Assembly (NCBI GenBank): GCA_963281255.1
Contig: OY725500.1
Coordinates: 1,364,001 to 1,428,000, forward strand
DNA: 64,000 bases
Reading direction: 5' to 3'
Origin: Aphrocallistes beatrix
Taxonomy: Eukaryota; Porifera; Hexactinellida; Sceptrulophora; Aphrocallistidae
In this document: one piece after another, positions 32,669 through 43,799 of the stretch
Layout: every line of letters starts with the position of its first letter
How positions within the stretch are numbered: the first letter of the stretch is position 1
Notes under the pieces: model-generated
Seen by the model: the letters and a program-made list of their open reading frames with translations, nothing else
What the model was told of the DNA's origin: nothing
Databases searched by the model: none
Translations under genes and position numbers: made by a program

Positions 32669-33206
32669 AGAGGGGCGTTCAAAAAGTTTCCGACCTCACA
32701 TTCAAAAAAACGTTTTTTGGCAAAATGTATCCGTTCATCAGAAAATATATTCATTTTTGTGCACATGTGCAAAATTTTGTGAAGATACTCAGAGGAAAAG
32801 TTACATCTGTTGAGAACAAAATGTTGAGTTGTCAAAACCACAGAACTCAGTTTTGATGACTCCTGCTCACAAGGCGCAGGTTTCGGACACCACTGCTGCC
32901 AGATGTGGCTTTGAAATCTTGTCACATCCTCCTTATTCTCCAGACCTTGCTCCTTCCGACTTTTATTTGTTTCCTCGATTGAAGGAACACCTTCGTGGTA
33001 AGCATTTCGCTTGTGATGGTGACGTCATCTCCGCCATTGACGCCTTCCTGGAGGAGCAGGATTAAGTCTTCTTCGGGACTGGCCTAGAGAAGCTGGAGGA
33101 CCGCTGGAGCAAGTGTGTTGCCCTCAATGGGGACTATGTTGAAGAAAAAAATGTAGAAAATATGTTATTCTGTGCGTGAGGTCGGAAACTTTTTGAACGC
33201 CCCTCG
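32669..33206 (+). mobile_element. Internally deleted mariner transposon
   Basis: Inverted ends AGAGGGGCGTTCAAAAAGTT and its mirror (CGAGGGGCGTTC), TA on both sides. 538 bases against about 1.3 kb for an intact mariner, so the 5' half of the transposase is gone. Confidence 0.85.
32860..33180 (+). pseudogene. Mariner transposase C-terminal fragment
   Basis: Within the element, the frame reads 'HPPYSPDLAPSDFYLFPRL', the well-known mariner signature around the last catalytic Asp, then 'KEHLRGKHF' and 'DAFLEEQD', a TAA at 33063, and in the same frame the family tail 'DRWSKCVALNGDYVEE'. The N-terminal domain is missing. Non-functional. Confidence 0.85.
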
Positions 33207-33217
33207 TATATATCTAT

Positions 33218-33310
33218 ACAAGCGCGGTTCTCTTGCTTGCGCTGCGCGGCTGGCTGACACTTTGTGTCCACTGGAGGCGCCCTTTGGGCGACGAGGCTCA
33301 CATTGATTAA
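33218..33310 (+). repeat. GC-rich dispersed element
   Basis: ACAAGCGCGGTTCTCTTGCT, GCGCTGCGCGGCTGGCTGAC, TGTGTCC, GGAGGCGCCC and ACATTGATTAATTATAA: the same word order as at 16010-16100. Confidence 0.6.
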
Positions 33311-33314
33311 TTAT

Positions 33315-33690
33315 AAGGTAGATAACATCTCTAAACAAGTATGTCTTACTGTTATAATCGATATCGCTCGAAAAATCCCAAATTTTTCAATTTTTGATGC
33401 GTAACGATGATGTTATAACACAGTGATGAGAGTTGTATCATATGTGAGATATTAATATACACATTCTATTAAAATTTCATCCTTCTATTACCTAAAATGG
33501 CTGAGTTATAGTCGAAAAACTGAAATTTCTAATTATAAAAAGGTGACAATGACGTCAGAATTCCATGATGAGCCGACATTTCCGTCTGAGGTCTGAACTT
33601 AGTGGAGCCATAGCCAAAAGACTCCCACATGCCAAAAATCAGCTTTCTGTTCCTGGCAGTTTCTTCAATCAATAGAATTGTCCTATCACA
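33315..33690 (+). repeat. Dispersed 390-base repeat (copy 2)
   Basis: Follows copy 1 word for word (AGGTAGATAACATCTCTAAA to TTCTTCAATCAAT). 33690-34190 is AT-rich upstream DNA of the next gene. Confidence 0.65.
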
Positions 33691-34194
33691 GGAACCCTAT
33701 ATAAAATAGAAAGCTGATCCCTGAGGTATACGATGGACAAATCGAAAATATTCCATTTCCACTAACTTCTGAATACAGATAATGATCAGTATTTGCAAAA
33801 TGACCTAGGTATTAGAAAGTAGTCCTGGCGTTTGGAAAAACAAGAAACCTTCAATTTGACTGTTTGCAAAGAATTCAGATTGAGAAGGTTTGGTAACTGA
33901 TTCGATGTTTTATATTCAAAATAGTATATTAAATTACATAATTCTGAATCTTAAATTATTGTCGTTGTAATCAATTCAATAATTTGAAAGAAGTTTAACC
34001 TCTGAGTTAGTTCCTAATATGGTAAAATATCGTATAAGAGCAGATAACATTCAAAGTAGGTTCTGAGTGTAGATTACTCCAGGATATATCCTTTCAGAAA
34101 CACAACACAAACTAGCCATAAATCTACCAGTCATTTCTCTAATCAGTCTCTACACGTACACTCACTACCACAAAACACACGGTAGTCTCTTCTC

Positions 34195-34204
34195 CTATAA
34201 ATTT
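34195..34204 (+). promoter_or_regulatory. TATA box of the NHL gene at 34259
   Basis: CTATAAATTT about 55-64 bases before the ATG, followed by an A-rich leader (GCAAAGAACAAACAAACG). Confidence 0.5.
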
Positions 34205-34258
34205 ACGCTCATATTAAACAATTCATTAATATCAAATCAAGCAAAGAACAAACAAACG

Positions 34259-35416
34259 ATGGCTTCAAGATTTCCTGACAGCGTGCCTACACTCCTTTCC
34301 GACTCATTCTGCAGAACGGAGATATGTATCAAATCCACATTCAACTCTCTGATCCAGAAACTGGAAGAGAGGAGGGACCAGCTGTTGGTAGAGCTGCATG
34401 AGATGAGCGTGAACTATCTCAGCAAAGAGGAGACAAGACTGAAACACATCAAGGATCTGGATCAGCTGATCAAGCAGCTTGAAGAGGCGACAATAGAGCA
34501 GAACTTGATTATCAACATGCAAGCAGAACAGATTCAAAAGATGAAAGATAGGAAAGATGAGTCGCAGTTACCAACTCCTGTGCCAGTCCCTAACTTCATC
34601 ACAAACCACCTTGAAATTCTGCAGCAACTGATAGCGATGTTTGGAGCAGTTCAAGACGTAGCAACTCCGTACAACACAAAGCTAGGTCCGATCAGGGCTA
34701 TTGGTAAGAGAGGGAAAGGACTATCGTTTCCATGTGGTATCGTGACAGATGGGAAAGGGAATGTGTACATAGTTGGGAACACGATAATTCAAGTAATTAG
34801 TTTAGAAGGGCAGTTAATCATGGAATTTGGTGAAGGTGAATTAACATGTCCTCATTCCATAGCCCTATTCAAAGACTGGCTGTTTGTGACCGCTTACCAT
34901 CAAATCATAAAATACGAGGAAAACAATTATAAATTAGAACGCAAGAGCGAAAGTGAATTTAATGTACCATTAGGTATAGTAGTAGACGATGACGAAGTGT
35001 ATGTAGCAGATTGTTTGAACAATAGAATCGCAGTACTAAGTTTGGACCTTAAAATAATCAGAGAATTCGGAAAGGACAAGTTAATCGAACCAGTCGATGT
35101 TAAACTAAATATGAATAAAGTATTCGTAGCTGATAATAGTAAGACTCATAATGTTCATGTATTCTCTAAGTCCGGAGATTTACTGAAAAATATGATTCAC
35201 CTAGGACATGGAACTGATTGGGTATTTCTATGCTTTGATAAGTTTAATAATATTCTAATCAGTGATTCTGGTGATAAAATAATACAAATATACACATTAG
35301 AAGGTCTATTAATTCATAGTATTAAGTGTGTTTATAAACCCACAGGAATAGCAGTAACTCAAGATAATATTATTATTTGTACAGATCATAGTAATCATAA
35401 AATAAACTTTTATTAG
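34259..35416 (+). CDS. Coiled-coil plus NHL propeller protein, 385 aa
   Basis: Single exon, MASRFPDSV to TAG. Residues 20-105 form a long coiled coil (LIQKLEERRDQLLVELHEM, IKQLEEATIEQNLIINMQA). After a Pro-rich hinge, six NHL blades fill 150-385 ('GLSFPCGIVTDGKGNVYIVG', 'GIVVDDDEVYVADCLNNRIA', 'DKIIQIYTLEG'). The layout is that of TRIM-NHL proteins without RING or B-box; such proteins likely dimerise through the helix and bind partners through the propeller. Codon use becomes AT-rich in the last third. Separate from the 3130/16850 pair but same superfamily. Confidence 0.87.
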   Translation: MASRFPDSVPTLLSDSFCRTEICIKSTFNSLIQKLEERRDQLLVELHEMSVNYLSKEETRLKHIKDLDQLIKQLEEATIEQNLIINMQAEQIQKMKDRKDESQLPTPVPVPNFITNHLEILQQLIAMFGAVQDVATPYNTKLGPIRAIGKRGKGLSFPCGIVTDGKGNVYIVGNTIIQVISLEGQLIMEFGEGELTCPHSIALFKDWLFVTAYHQIIKYEENNYKLERKSESEFNVPLGIVVDDDEVYVADCLNNRIAVLSLDLKIIREFGKDKLIEPVDVKLNMNKVFVADNSKTHNVHVFSKSGDLLKNMIHLGHGTDWVFLCFDKFNNILISDSGDKIIQIYTLEGLLIHSIKCVYKPTGIAVTQDNIIICTDHSNHKINFY

Positions 35417-35492
35417 CATTTGATTCTTGTTTCATTTATTTATTGCTATTTACTGATATACTTCTGCTATAAAAATTATATAAATCTAATTA

Positions 35493-35653
35493 CAGTCGAC
35501 TCTGCTTAATAGGGCTACATCGGATAGAGAACACTTTGACACAATTATATAATTCGAAAATATTTGGTGTTAGCTTCTGTGTGAGAACTATTCTTTCTGT
35601 GTGAGAACTATTCTAGTCCTGTCAAAAGTGTTCCTATTAAGCGGAGTCGACTG
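35493..35653. mobile_element. Tigger/pogo-like MITE, CAGTCGACTC family (copy 1)
   Basis: TA-flanked ends CAGTCGACTC and GAGTCGACTG with GCTTAATAGGGC subterminal. 161 bases. Sister copies at 44907-45094 and 58050-58220. Confidence 0.8.
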
Positions 35654-35769
35654 TATCTTTATTTCTTAAAACGTGAAGGATACCTGGGGTATTTTCTATT
35701 TATAGTACGGACTCCATAATTATATGGCTTCCCCGCAACAAAATGGCGGAAATGACGCAACACATTCCT

Positions 35770-36160
35770 GGTAGGGCTGCATGCACTTGTCAGAATATTT
35801 GAAGTTGTCATTTATCAGAAAGGACATTTATAGAATTGTCATTTGTCAGAATGGACTTTTGTAGAATTGTCATTTATCAGAAAGGACATTTATAGAATTG
35901 TCATTTGTCAGAATGGACATTTGCAGAATTTTCACTTGTCAGAATAGATAATTGTAGAATTGCCACATGAGAAAATACCGCTTTCTTCCCTTTCTCATAG
36001 ATATCTCACCACAAAATGCTACAAATCATAGAGATTTTAGTCGATTCCTTTCACAAAACTCAACCATTCTCAATTCCTTCCCCCAGGCTCCTGTCGTAAA
36101 ATGCCACTCCGTCACCCCCTCGGTTCAGAAATGCCCTTTTCACTTTATATTTTTGAGCTT
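35770..36160. repeat. TTGTCAGAAT-type MITE remnant
   Basis: TGCACTTGTCAGAATATTTG, then repeated ATTTGTCAGAATGGAC units, then GTCGTAAAATGCC. Same family as the elements at 38871-39043 and 43942-44453, but no clear duplication or right end here. Confidence 0.55.
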
Positions 36161-36195
36161 AGTTTGTTTGATATTAAAGTCGATTCGAAAGGTGT

Positions 36196-36745
36196 GATAC
36201 AAATGCGAAATGTTTCCTCGGTTGCGCACTTCACACCTTGAAGAGAAGCTTGTTCTTAAAAGGTACTACGTAAAACGTTTTGTTTTGTTTTGTTTAATAA
36301 TACTTTCAAGCAATAACTTATGCACATATGTGAAAATTCTCAGTGTATTACAAAAAGGATTAGGCATATTTTTAACTTATATAGATGTTTTCACACCTGT
36401 TTACGATTTTTTGAAAATATACGAGGGACTAGCATTCAATGGTTGACCTAGGTTTCTAGGAGTGTAGATTTCGAATATTGTATTTTCAAGATTTGATAAA
36501 TATTTCGTTCGTTTTTCGTTTACAATTGCTACATAACAGATTTCAAAAATTTGCTAGACTAGTTTCCAATGGTTTGTATCATGAGTTATAGATCATAAAT
36601 AATCGAATTTGGAAATAATATTGCGAATCTTTTGTAAACGAATCTATTTGATAGGGGATAGTAACCAAATGGCGATTGAGGCAGGCAGACAGAAAGTGTC
36701 CACAGGCCGCGCAGCGCAAACAAGCGAAGCGCACTTGTAATAATT
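36196..36745. repeat. Composite dispersed repeat (copy of 20100-20510 plus GC-rich end)
   Basis: AGTGTAGATTTCGAATAT and TTTGTTTACAATTGCTACAT-like sequence as at 20350-20500, ending at 36660-36740 in a reverse GC-rich element (GTGTCCACAGGCCGCGCAGC, GAAGCGCACTTGT). 36746-37640 holds no gene I can support. Confidence 0.5.
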
Positions 36746-37639
36746 AAAGAGTAAATATAAAGTTTTATTATTGAAATAAAAGTCAGTAAACAAAGTATAG
36801 AAAGTCGCAGTTAATAAAAAAGTTGAAAAAGGAATACATTTTAAAAGGTTATAATTGGAGAAGACGATTCTGTCTTTTGAATCAAATGTCACTACATGTG
36901 GGGATACGGGATTTGCATCAAAAGACTAACGAATCAATCCATGTGTGTGCTTAGCTACCTTCAACCTCCTATACTCTTCCACCTATAACTTCACTCAAAC
37001 ACGCAATACTGCTCCCAGTTCTATTTCCAAACACTTGAAATCTCCCCATGTATTCAGTATGAAAATGCTCTGGTAATTTTATTCAACTATAACACGATCA
37101 AAATGTTATACGTAGTTATTTCCAGTCAGCAAGGTGAATTAGTGCCACAATTATAGATAGTGTACAATATTCTTTCAGCAGTAGACTCCGTAAGAAAGGA
37201 TCAAACTCTAGAAGGAGATATTTATGAGTAAATTAGGATGCAAACGCCCTCTGTTTCGTTTCTTTTTTGAAGATAACATCTTGAATTTTTTAGTAAACAT
37301 TCAATCAATTTACGCAAACGAGTCTCAATTATTCCGTTCACTTCAGAGATTTGATCTTCAACTATCTCTATCGTCTAATGAGCACTAGCAGTTGCCATTA
37401 CATCAGCTAACTATGAAAGACAAAAAATGAATATGGAATATTTTAGCAAGTGAAATCAAAGTACATTGAGAAATAATTATTTAGCATATGAATCAGCACC
37501 AGGTAGTCATGTTTCTAATGGATGCATAGAGCATTGGTTTACTTTAAAAGTGATTCAAAATCACCGGGACAAATTTTACAAAAGAAAAATTCAAAATTGT
37601 ATGCAATAAAACAATATATCCTGAATAATACATAATAAC

Positions 37640-37835
37640 AAGCAATGTTGAAACCGATTGGACCGAATATCAGTATTCATGAATAGTTCCCAATACGAAT
37701 ACTGATAATATTCGGTTACTCCAACCAAATACGAATACAGATGTTCGGTTAACTCTAACCGAATATCAACTATTTACCAATTAGTATATGGTCTAACTGA
37801 ATATTGAACCTTCGGTTGCAACCTTGATAATAAAT
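37640..37835. repeat. TTCGGTTA-type MITE remnant
   Basis: Repeated CCGAATAT, ATTCGGTTA and CCAAATACGA words, bounded by CAATGTTGAAACCG and CGGTTGCAACCTTG. A decayed relative of the complete element at 54243-54819. The 37880-37960 stretch carries TTTCCGGG words shared with 63150-63570. Confidence 0.5.
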
Positions 37836-38107
37836 AACGTGCATCTAAACGCACTAATGATTTTTGCGCCACTCTAGTCTGTATGATATCTAATTTCCGG
37901 GAGGGTACGGAAATGAGTATTTATCCGTCCAGGAAATTAGGCATGCCTAGAATATAATGCTGGGTAATAATTCCAGGCGAGTAAATATAGAATGGTTTAC
38001 GAGTTATTAGACAATTTATCATATTAGTCACATTTGGTAATTTGCCGAATAACTCGTAAACCATCTAATTTAAACATAGAAATTATATCATCGTTTAATA
38101 AGAAGTA

Positions 38108-38342
38108 CCGTAAACTGGGGCGACTTTGGCCCTAAGAGGTGACTTTGACCCACAATAGCAATTTTAATAAAATATACTCAAACCTATGGATCAATGTAAT
38201 CGCACTGCTAATATGTTGAATGAAACTCTCAATATATCCAAAGGTATTTAAACTGCAGTATTTCTAAGTTTGAGTATATTTTATTAAAATTGCTATTGTG
38301 GGACAAAGTCACTCCTAGGGCCAAAGTCGCCCCAGTTTACGG
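38108..38342. mobile_element. Foldback MITE, nearly perfect palindrome
   Basis: TA-flanked. CCGTAAACTGGGGCGACTTT to the centre is mirrored almost base for base (arms about 85 bases). 235 bases. Tc1/mariner-type by its TA duplication. Confidence 0.85.
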
Positions 38343-38696
38343 TAGTTGGCTATCAGATAAGATCAAATTAAAATGCGTTTCCATAGCAACGGTGGAATGT
38401 AGCAACGTTCCATAAGAAAGTTTTTGCATTAACCCATTCACAGCTCGGTTTAATACGAAAAATTTTATATTAAAAACATTCAAGGAGTGTCCTTAAACCT
38501 GCTCTGAAAATCACTAAATTCATCATGAATATAACCTATTGCGGAATCATATGATGACTAATCAAAATTTTAGGAACGGATATGGATACTTTTGCACCAT
38601 ATTTATATATGCTAGTAATATACTCCTAAGCTCTATTCTGTGTGGTTAATGATTTTAGGCAGATCATGTCGTATTAGTTCTGTTGTATGCCGGATT

Positions 38697-39110
38697 ACTT
38701 AACATGACCAAATACTTACTCTATTACTTGGACCAGGGATATATTCTAACCATGACGGTTTATTTATCATCTTTGCTACGGCTTCAAACTGCATACTTCC
38801 TCTTACACAAATTTGTGTAATAGGAAGTATGCAGTTTGAAGCCATAAGAAAGATGATAAGTAAACCGTCAGAGGGAGCGTCATTTTTTAGAATTTTGAAG
38901 TTGTCATTTGTTAGAATTATCTCAACTGTCACTTGTTAGAATCGTTTTCTATATAGAGAATAAATGTCTTGGAAAATATCTGATATTAAATTCTAACAAG
39001 TGACAGTAGTCTAGAAAACGATTCTAACAAATGCAGGAACCTCAACCGTCATGGTTAGAATATATCCCTGGTCCAAGTAATAGAGTAAGTAAATGGTCAT
39101 AGAATTAATC
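38697..39110. repeat. Inverted-repeat element with a nested insertion
   Basis: Outer arms TACTTGGACCAGGGATATAT and mirror; inner arms AAACTGCATACTTCCT and mirror. A partial copy is at 46733-46830. The unit is split by the 173-base MITE at 38871. Confidence 0.65.
38871..39043. mobile_element. hAT-type MITE, TTAGAATT family
   Basis: Perfect 8-base duplication AACCGTCA at 38863-38870 and 39044-39051. Ends GAGGGAGCGTCATTTTTTAG and the mirror of GAGGTTCCTGCATTTGTTAG. Confidence 0.75.
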
Positions 39111-39128
39111 CGTCATACAACAGTATTA

Positions 39129-39263
39129 CAGTCAGGGTCGCTTATCATGAACCCGCTTAATATGAACATTCGTTTATTATGAACTGACCTCCTGGTCCCA
39201 ATTTCATTTTTTTAGATAGGATTTGTATTGAATCAAGTTCGCTTAATATGAAGTATCTTATGT
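39129..39263. mobile_element. Pogo-like MITE, CAGTCAGGGTCGC family (truncated copy)
   Basis: Starts after TA with CAGTCAGGGTCGCTTATCAT, followed by GAACCCGCTTAATATGAAC words; the right end is lost. Complete copy at 50024-50211. Confidence 0.65.
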
Positions 39264-39358
39264 TCAGTTAGATGCCAGCTAGCAAAGGTCCTAGCTCAAG
39301 TTAGATAATAAATATGGTATATAAACAGTGGAATAAAAAACGCACACATTGGGAACAT

Positions 39359-39778
39359 TCGTGAAGTTGTATCGTGAGTGTGTAGAAAAGAGGAAAACTG
39401 ATTTCACCGTTAATTACTCATAAGCAGCAAGTCACCACAAACCGGAAAAATCAAATACACATTCTTGATAGTCATAAATATCACTGAGTTCATTACAATG
39501 CTAATATACGGATTGGGGTCTGGACTGGCTAATCAACAGCGAGATTTTAACAGAACTATGGATTTTAATTGCTCGAGAGAACTAGCACATTTTCCATTAC
39601 TTGCCATAGAGGTGATCTTTGCAAATCCTGTTGTTCCTGTACTTGTGTCTTTGGGAGATGTTGGGTTGGTGATCTCTCTCGCGTTTAGTGTTTGTCTTAT
39701 GAAGTATCTTGATGTCATTCTCCATAACATTCATGGAAAACCATTTCGGATTTTCGGTACATTAGAAAATTCCTCCTG
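39359..39778 (+). pseudogene. Partial duplicate of the 7TM gene at 41187
   Basis: About 420 bases almost identical to 41318-41735, covering the loop after TM1 to the loop after TM3. The Glu codon in TCA-GAA-GCA has become TAA (near 39422), and an 8-base duplication (ATTTTCGG) near the end shifts the frame. Promoter and both ends of the gene are missing. A recent, non-functional segmental copy about 2 kb upstream of its parent. Confidence 0.9.
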
Positions 39779-39789
39779 ATCAAATACAA

Positions 39790-41124
39790 TATAATAGAGT
39801 CTCTAAGGAAACCACTGTAATAAGACTGCTGAAGTGTAAAATATCCGCTGATTTGTTATAGATATATTAATATTGCATGGTGTGTGCTCACTTGAAAGAT
39901 ACATACTAATAGATCGAAATATACCACAATATGATTGTAATAAAATCAAATCACGCCGCAAGGGGTAACATTATAAAATAGGAACAAGATCACTTTTGGA
40001 GGAGGATGAGGTTGAAACTTGTAGCTATGTACCAAATAGTCTCAAAAGACCCCTTTTTAGGGAATTTTCTACCTAAAATGCCTCCTTTGTACAATAATTT
40101 TTGAAATCAAATTTTGGCAAAATTCACAAACTCGAATCCTAGACGGCAAGATAACTCAAAAATTAAGATAAAAATATCCTAAATGCCTTTTAAAGTAGCG
40201 ACGATGCTTCAAAATAAAAAAAGTTCAGTTTGGGGGTAACTTTTGATTTTGAAACATTAAAACTACCTAAATATGTAGGCATTTTCTCAAAAATGGAAAC
40301 CAGAAAATTTGACGATGGGGCGTCCTTGGGTTTTTTGAATATAATGAATGCCTTTTGAGTTATGCTATCACCAAGGATTCGAGTCAAAATTTGAAATCAA
40401 CGCTGTTGTGCTAAGCGGGTAATATATACAAAAAAAAAGGTACCTAATGGGGTTTCTGGTGGTAACCTGGAAATTTCAACTTAATTCTCGCCCGTACGTT
40501 GTTTGCTTGCAATTTTCTAATTTTGACCTCTATGCCTCAATTTACCCTTAACGATAAGGCAGATAACATCCAGGGTTGTTTGATTTAAATCAATATATAC
40601 ACACATACAAATAGATATACATTAATCGAGTTTTAATAGTAAAGGATAAATTCACTTTGTTCCACGAGGTTTATCAGTCCGAGTGTCCGTTTTGGGAGAC
40701 TCAACTGTATACATAAATAGTATTCGACTTGTAATCAATATCGAAAAGTGAACATCCCATAGCCTCCCGCTAATCTAACCCTGAAGTATAACGTAGAGAG
40801 AAGGGATTTTTTATTTCTTATACGCAATATATTTCTCAGAGCATAGAGTGATTACACATTAAAGATCTTGTCTTATCTAGGTGTTTAGATTTGGGATCTT
40901 TTACACAATTGCAACATTATGATTACAATCCCTGTTTAGTTGACCCATCTACGTATAAATCGGAGTGGTCTGTACCTTTTGTACATTTCTTCAATAAAGT
41001 ATATATATCACTCAATAGCACACTATTAAAAGTGATGTATTACAAACAATTAATTAAGTAATAATATTAAATTTCCCAATTAAAAGCATTTAAAAATAAA
41101 GGTTATCATTGGTTCTTGGAACAG
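39790..41124. other. Intergenic, no gene seen
   Basis: AT-rich; no supported frame. The GATTTGGGATCTTTTACACA to ATATATCACTCAATAGC stretch is probably the far upstream region of the 7TM gene. Confidence 0.35.
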
Positions 41125-41132
41125 TATAAATA
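41125..41132 (+). promoter_or_regulatory. TATA box of the 7TM gene at 41187
   Basis: TATAAATA 55-62 bases before the ATG. Confidence 0.5.
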
Positions 41133-41186
41133 TACTATAACTGATTGAATTCATAAATATTGAATCTCAAATATCTTTCTCGGGAT

Positions 41187-42338
41187 ATGTTAAGTGTAGG
41201 AGAAAATCTAAAGTCATTTGGAATATTAGAAATGATCACCCTTCTGACAGTTGCTCTATTATTATCATTTATATCCATCATATGGGACGTTTATTTTGCT
41301 AAGAGGATTATACATTTCGTGAAGTTGTATCGTGAGTGTGTAGAAAAGAGTAAAACTGATTTCACCATTAATTACTCAGAAGCAGCAAGTCACCACAAAT
41401 CGGAAATATTCAAATACACATTCTTGATAGTCATAAATATCACTGAGTTCATTACAATGCTAATATACGGATTGGGGTCTGGACTGGCTAATCAACAGCG
41501 AGATTTAAACAGAACTATGGATTTTAATTGCTCGAGAGAACTAGCACATTTTCCAATACTTGCCATAGAGGTGATCTTTGCAAATCCTGTTGTTCCTGTA
41601 CTTGTGTCTTTGGGAGATGTTGGGTTGGTGATCTCTCTCGCGTTTAGTGTTTGTCTTATGAAGTATCTTGATGTCATTCTCCATAACATTCATGGAAAAC
41701 CATTTCGGTACATTAGAAAATTCCTCCTAATCACTTTCTTCATTGGAGCATTCATGATAATATCTGGGTCTATTCCTCAATTATTGATAATTGAAAAGTT
41801 CTCTGTTCCTATAATACAGATAATCTACTTCATTATTTGGGTTAAATGCATCCGTACATTCTACAATACATTGAGATGGAGAGCACTTGAGTTTAAGATC
41901 AGAGGGAAAAGGAAATCGATTGTCAGAAGAGCAATCGTCAACTGCAAGCAGTTCGCATTGGTAATGGGCATACTTGCTATTGCAATAGCTTGTTTAGTTT
42001 CAGCCGAATTCATGGGACGATATCGCTTCCTCATTGCAACAGGTCTGCACTATGGTCCCTGTATCTTCCAATACCTCTACCGCACTCCTCTCTACCAGCC
42101 ACCACTGGTATCAAAACAGCAAATCAAAGCCTTGGAAATCAGTAATGAGGTCCTCACCTATGCGAATTCAATTCTAATTTTAGCGGCGTCTATTTTAATC
42201 GGATCACAATACCTATTGGCGACGATCGTATTTTTCGGTAATAATATTATTAAAAAATTAAAGTATCGATTCGGATGTGTTCGTACAAGATTTACCCCTA
42301 CAGGCCACCTCCATCGTCCACTCCTCATTCCTAATTAA
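41187..42338 (+). CDS. Orphan seven-transmembrane receptor-like protein, subfamily A, 383 aa
   Basis: Single exon from ATG 41187 (MLSVGENLKSFG) to TAA; an upstream TTG extension is not a likely start. Seven hydrophobic segments match the paralogue at 18238: TM1 ends 'FISIIWDVYFAKR', basic loop 1, TM2 with 'NITEFITMLIYGLG', outer Cys 'DFNCSRELAHF', TM3, TM4-5, the basic loop 'LRWRALEFKIRGKRKSIVRR', TM6 'QFALVMGILAIAIACL', outer 'HYGPCIFQYLYRTP', TM7 and tail 'RFGCVRTRFTP'. An AATAAA lies at 42469-42474. A pseudogene copy of its middle is at 39359. Confidence 0.82.
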   Translation: MLSVGENLKSFGILEMITLLTVALLLSFISIIWDVYFAKRIIHFVKLYRECVEKSKTDFTINYSEAASHHKSEIFKYTFLIVINITEFITMLIYGLGSGLANQQRDLNRTMDFNCSRELAHFPILAIEVIFANPVVPVLVSLGDVGLVISLAFSVCLMKYLDVILHNIHGKPFRYIRKFLLITFFIGAFMIISGSIPQLLIIEKFSVPIIQIIYFIIWVKCIRTFYNTLRWRALEFKIRGKRKSIVRRAIVNCKQFALVMGILAIAIACLVSAEFMGRYRFLIATGLHYGPCIFQYLYRTPLYQPPLVSKQQIKALEISNEVLTYANSILILAASILIGSQYLLATIVFFGNNIIKKLKYRFGCVRTRFTPTGHLHRPLLIPN

Positions 42339-42558
42339 AAACTAAACAGTTCATACATTATAAAATGTTGATACATATGCCTTAATTATACTGATACCTA
42401 TGTTATATTATGCTGTTTGTATTCTCAATATTAACTGCTAGATATATGTTACATTTGAACATACGTACAATAAAGTCCCAAAGGATACCACTTCAGAAAG
42501 ACTGCTTAATTATAAGATAGTCGGCTGTCTTGTTATATAGTATTGATGTTACATGGTA

Positions 42559-42929
42559 CGAGGGGAGTTCAATAAAAAAATAAAAACCTATTGACAGCTT
42601 CGACCAACTCTTCGTCACTGCCAAATTTCCAAATTTTCCAAATTTTTCAAAAGCTATTGATATAAGAAATTTGAAAATTTGCCAAATTGCATAGGAGGGA
42701 GCTGAGTCACCGTAAACGTTAACTAGCCTTTGGTGGATGTCCATCGGCGCAAAAAAATAAAATGAAGAGATGTATTATAAATTGATAAATTAGAAAGGGG
42801 AAAAAATAGATAAGAATAGGTTGAAGCTGAAAATTAGTTGTGTACATATTGACAAACAACTATGCTTAATTTCATTCATCAATAATAAAGAGAAGTCTGG
42901 TAGGCTAAGAACTTATTGAACTCCCCTCG
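42559..42929 (-). mobile_element. Mariner-derived element with transposase N-terminal remnant
   Basis: TA-flanked inverted ends CGAGGGGAGTTCAATA and mirror, 371 bases. On the minus strand 42744-42670 reads 'MDIHQRLVNVYGDSAPSYAI', the helix-turn-helix start typical of mariner transposases, before decaying. Distinct from the element at 32669. Confidence 0.75.
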
Positions 42930-43021
42930 TATGTCCCCAGTTGGAAGATACATAATAAAACGAAAATATAATCTCATTAAGGTTAAACTACACCTCAAAG
43001 GTTCAAAATTTAAAATAGCAA

Positions 43022-43262
43022 AAAAGTCCATTTTTAGAAATTTCAGTTTTTCGAATATAACTCAGTCATTTTAGTCGATAGAAAGCTGAAATTTTAATAG
43101 AATGTGTATATTAATATATCTCAAATATGATACAACTATCATCAAATAATGATGACTCATCACTCTGTTATGACGTCATCATTACGCAGCAAAAATAGAC
43201 AAATTGGGTAATTTTTCGATATCGATTATACTCGTAACAGTAAGACATACGTATGTAGAGAT
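43022..43262 (-). repeat. Dispersed 390-base repeat (copy 3, inverted)
   Basis: CAGTTTTTCGAATATAACTC and AATGATGACTCATCACTCTG are mirror images of words in copies 1 and 2. Confidence 0.6.
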
Positions 43263-43799
43263 TAGTCAGGTCAATATGATGCATGACCCCAAAAAAATTG
43301 CAAGAAATTGTTTTATTACATTTTTCCCGTTGTATCATGTCCTAGGAGTAACATACTAAAAGTTTCCCGAAATCGGAATATCCGAAGGTGATTTGGCACG
43401 ACCCCGTCTTTGACCCCGGACTATAAAAATCGCCTGTTTTGAAAACTGAGATTTAACCTTTCAAATGATTGTAAATCAGTTTTTATAGTCATATTCGTGC
43501 TCAGCATCAAATTTTGGGCCCTCTCTAGCAACAACCTGGAATGCAAAAATTCAGATCTCCAAATTTGGTGTAAATCATATCGAGTGACCCCTTGTTTTCC
43601 TCGGCTATGCTTGCTGAGTACAAATTTCTTATTATAAATATTCTAAACGTTAGTTTTAAAATATTATGGTTTATGGCTGGTGGCATTCATGTATTTTTAA
43701 TGGTAAACATACTCTAAATTTTTGTTTTGTCCCTTTAACTCCTATAAATATAAGAGTGGAAAATTTAGGTGGCATAGATGGATTGATATGTTCACATTT

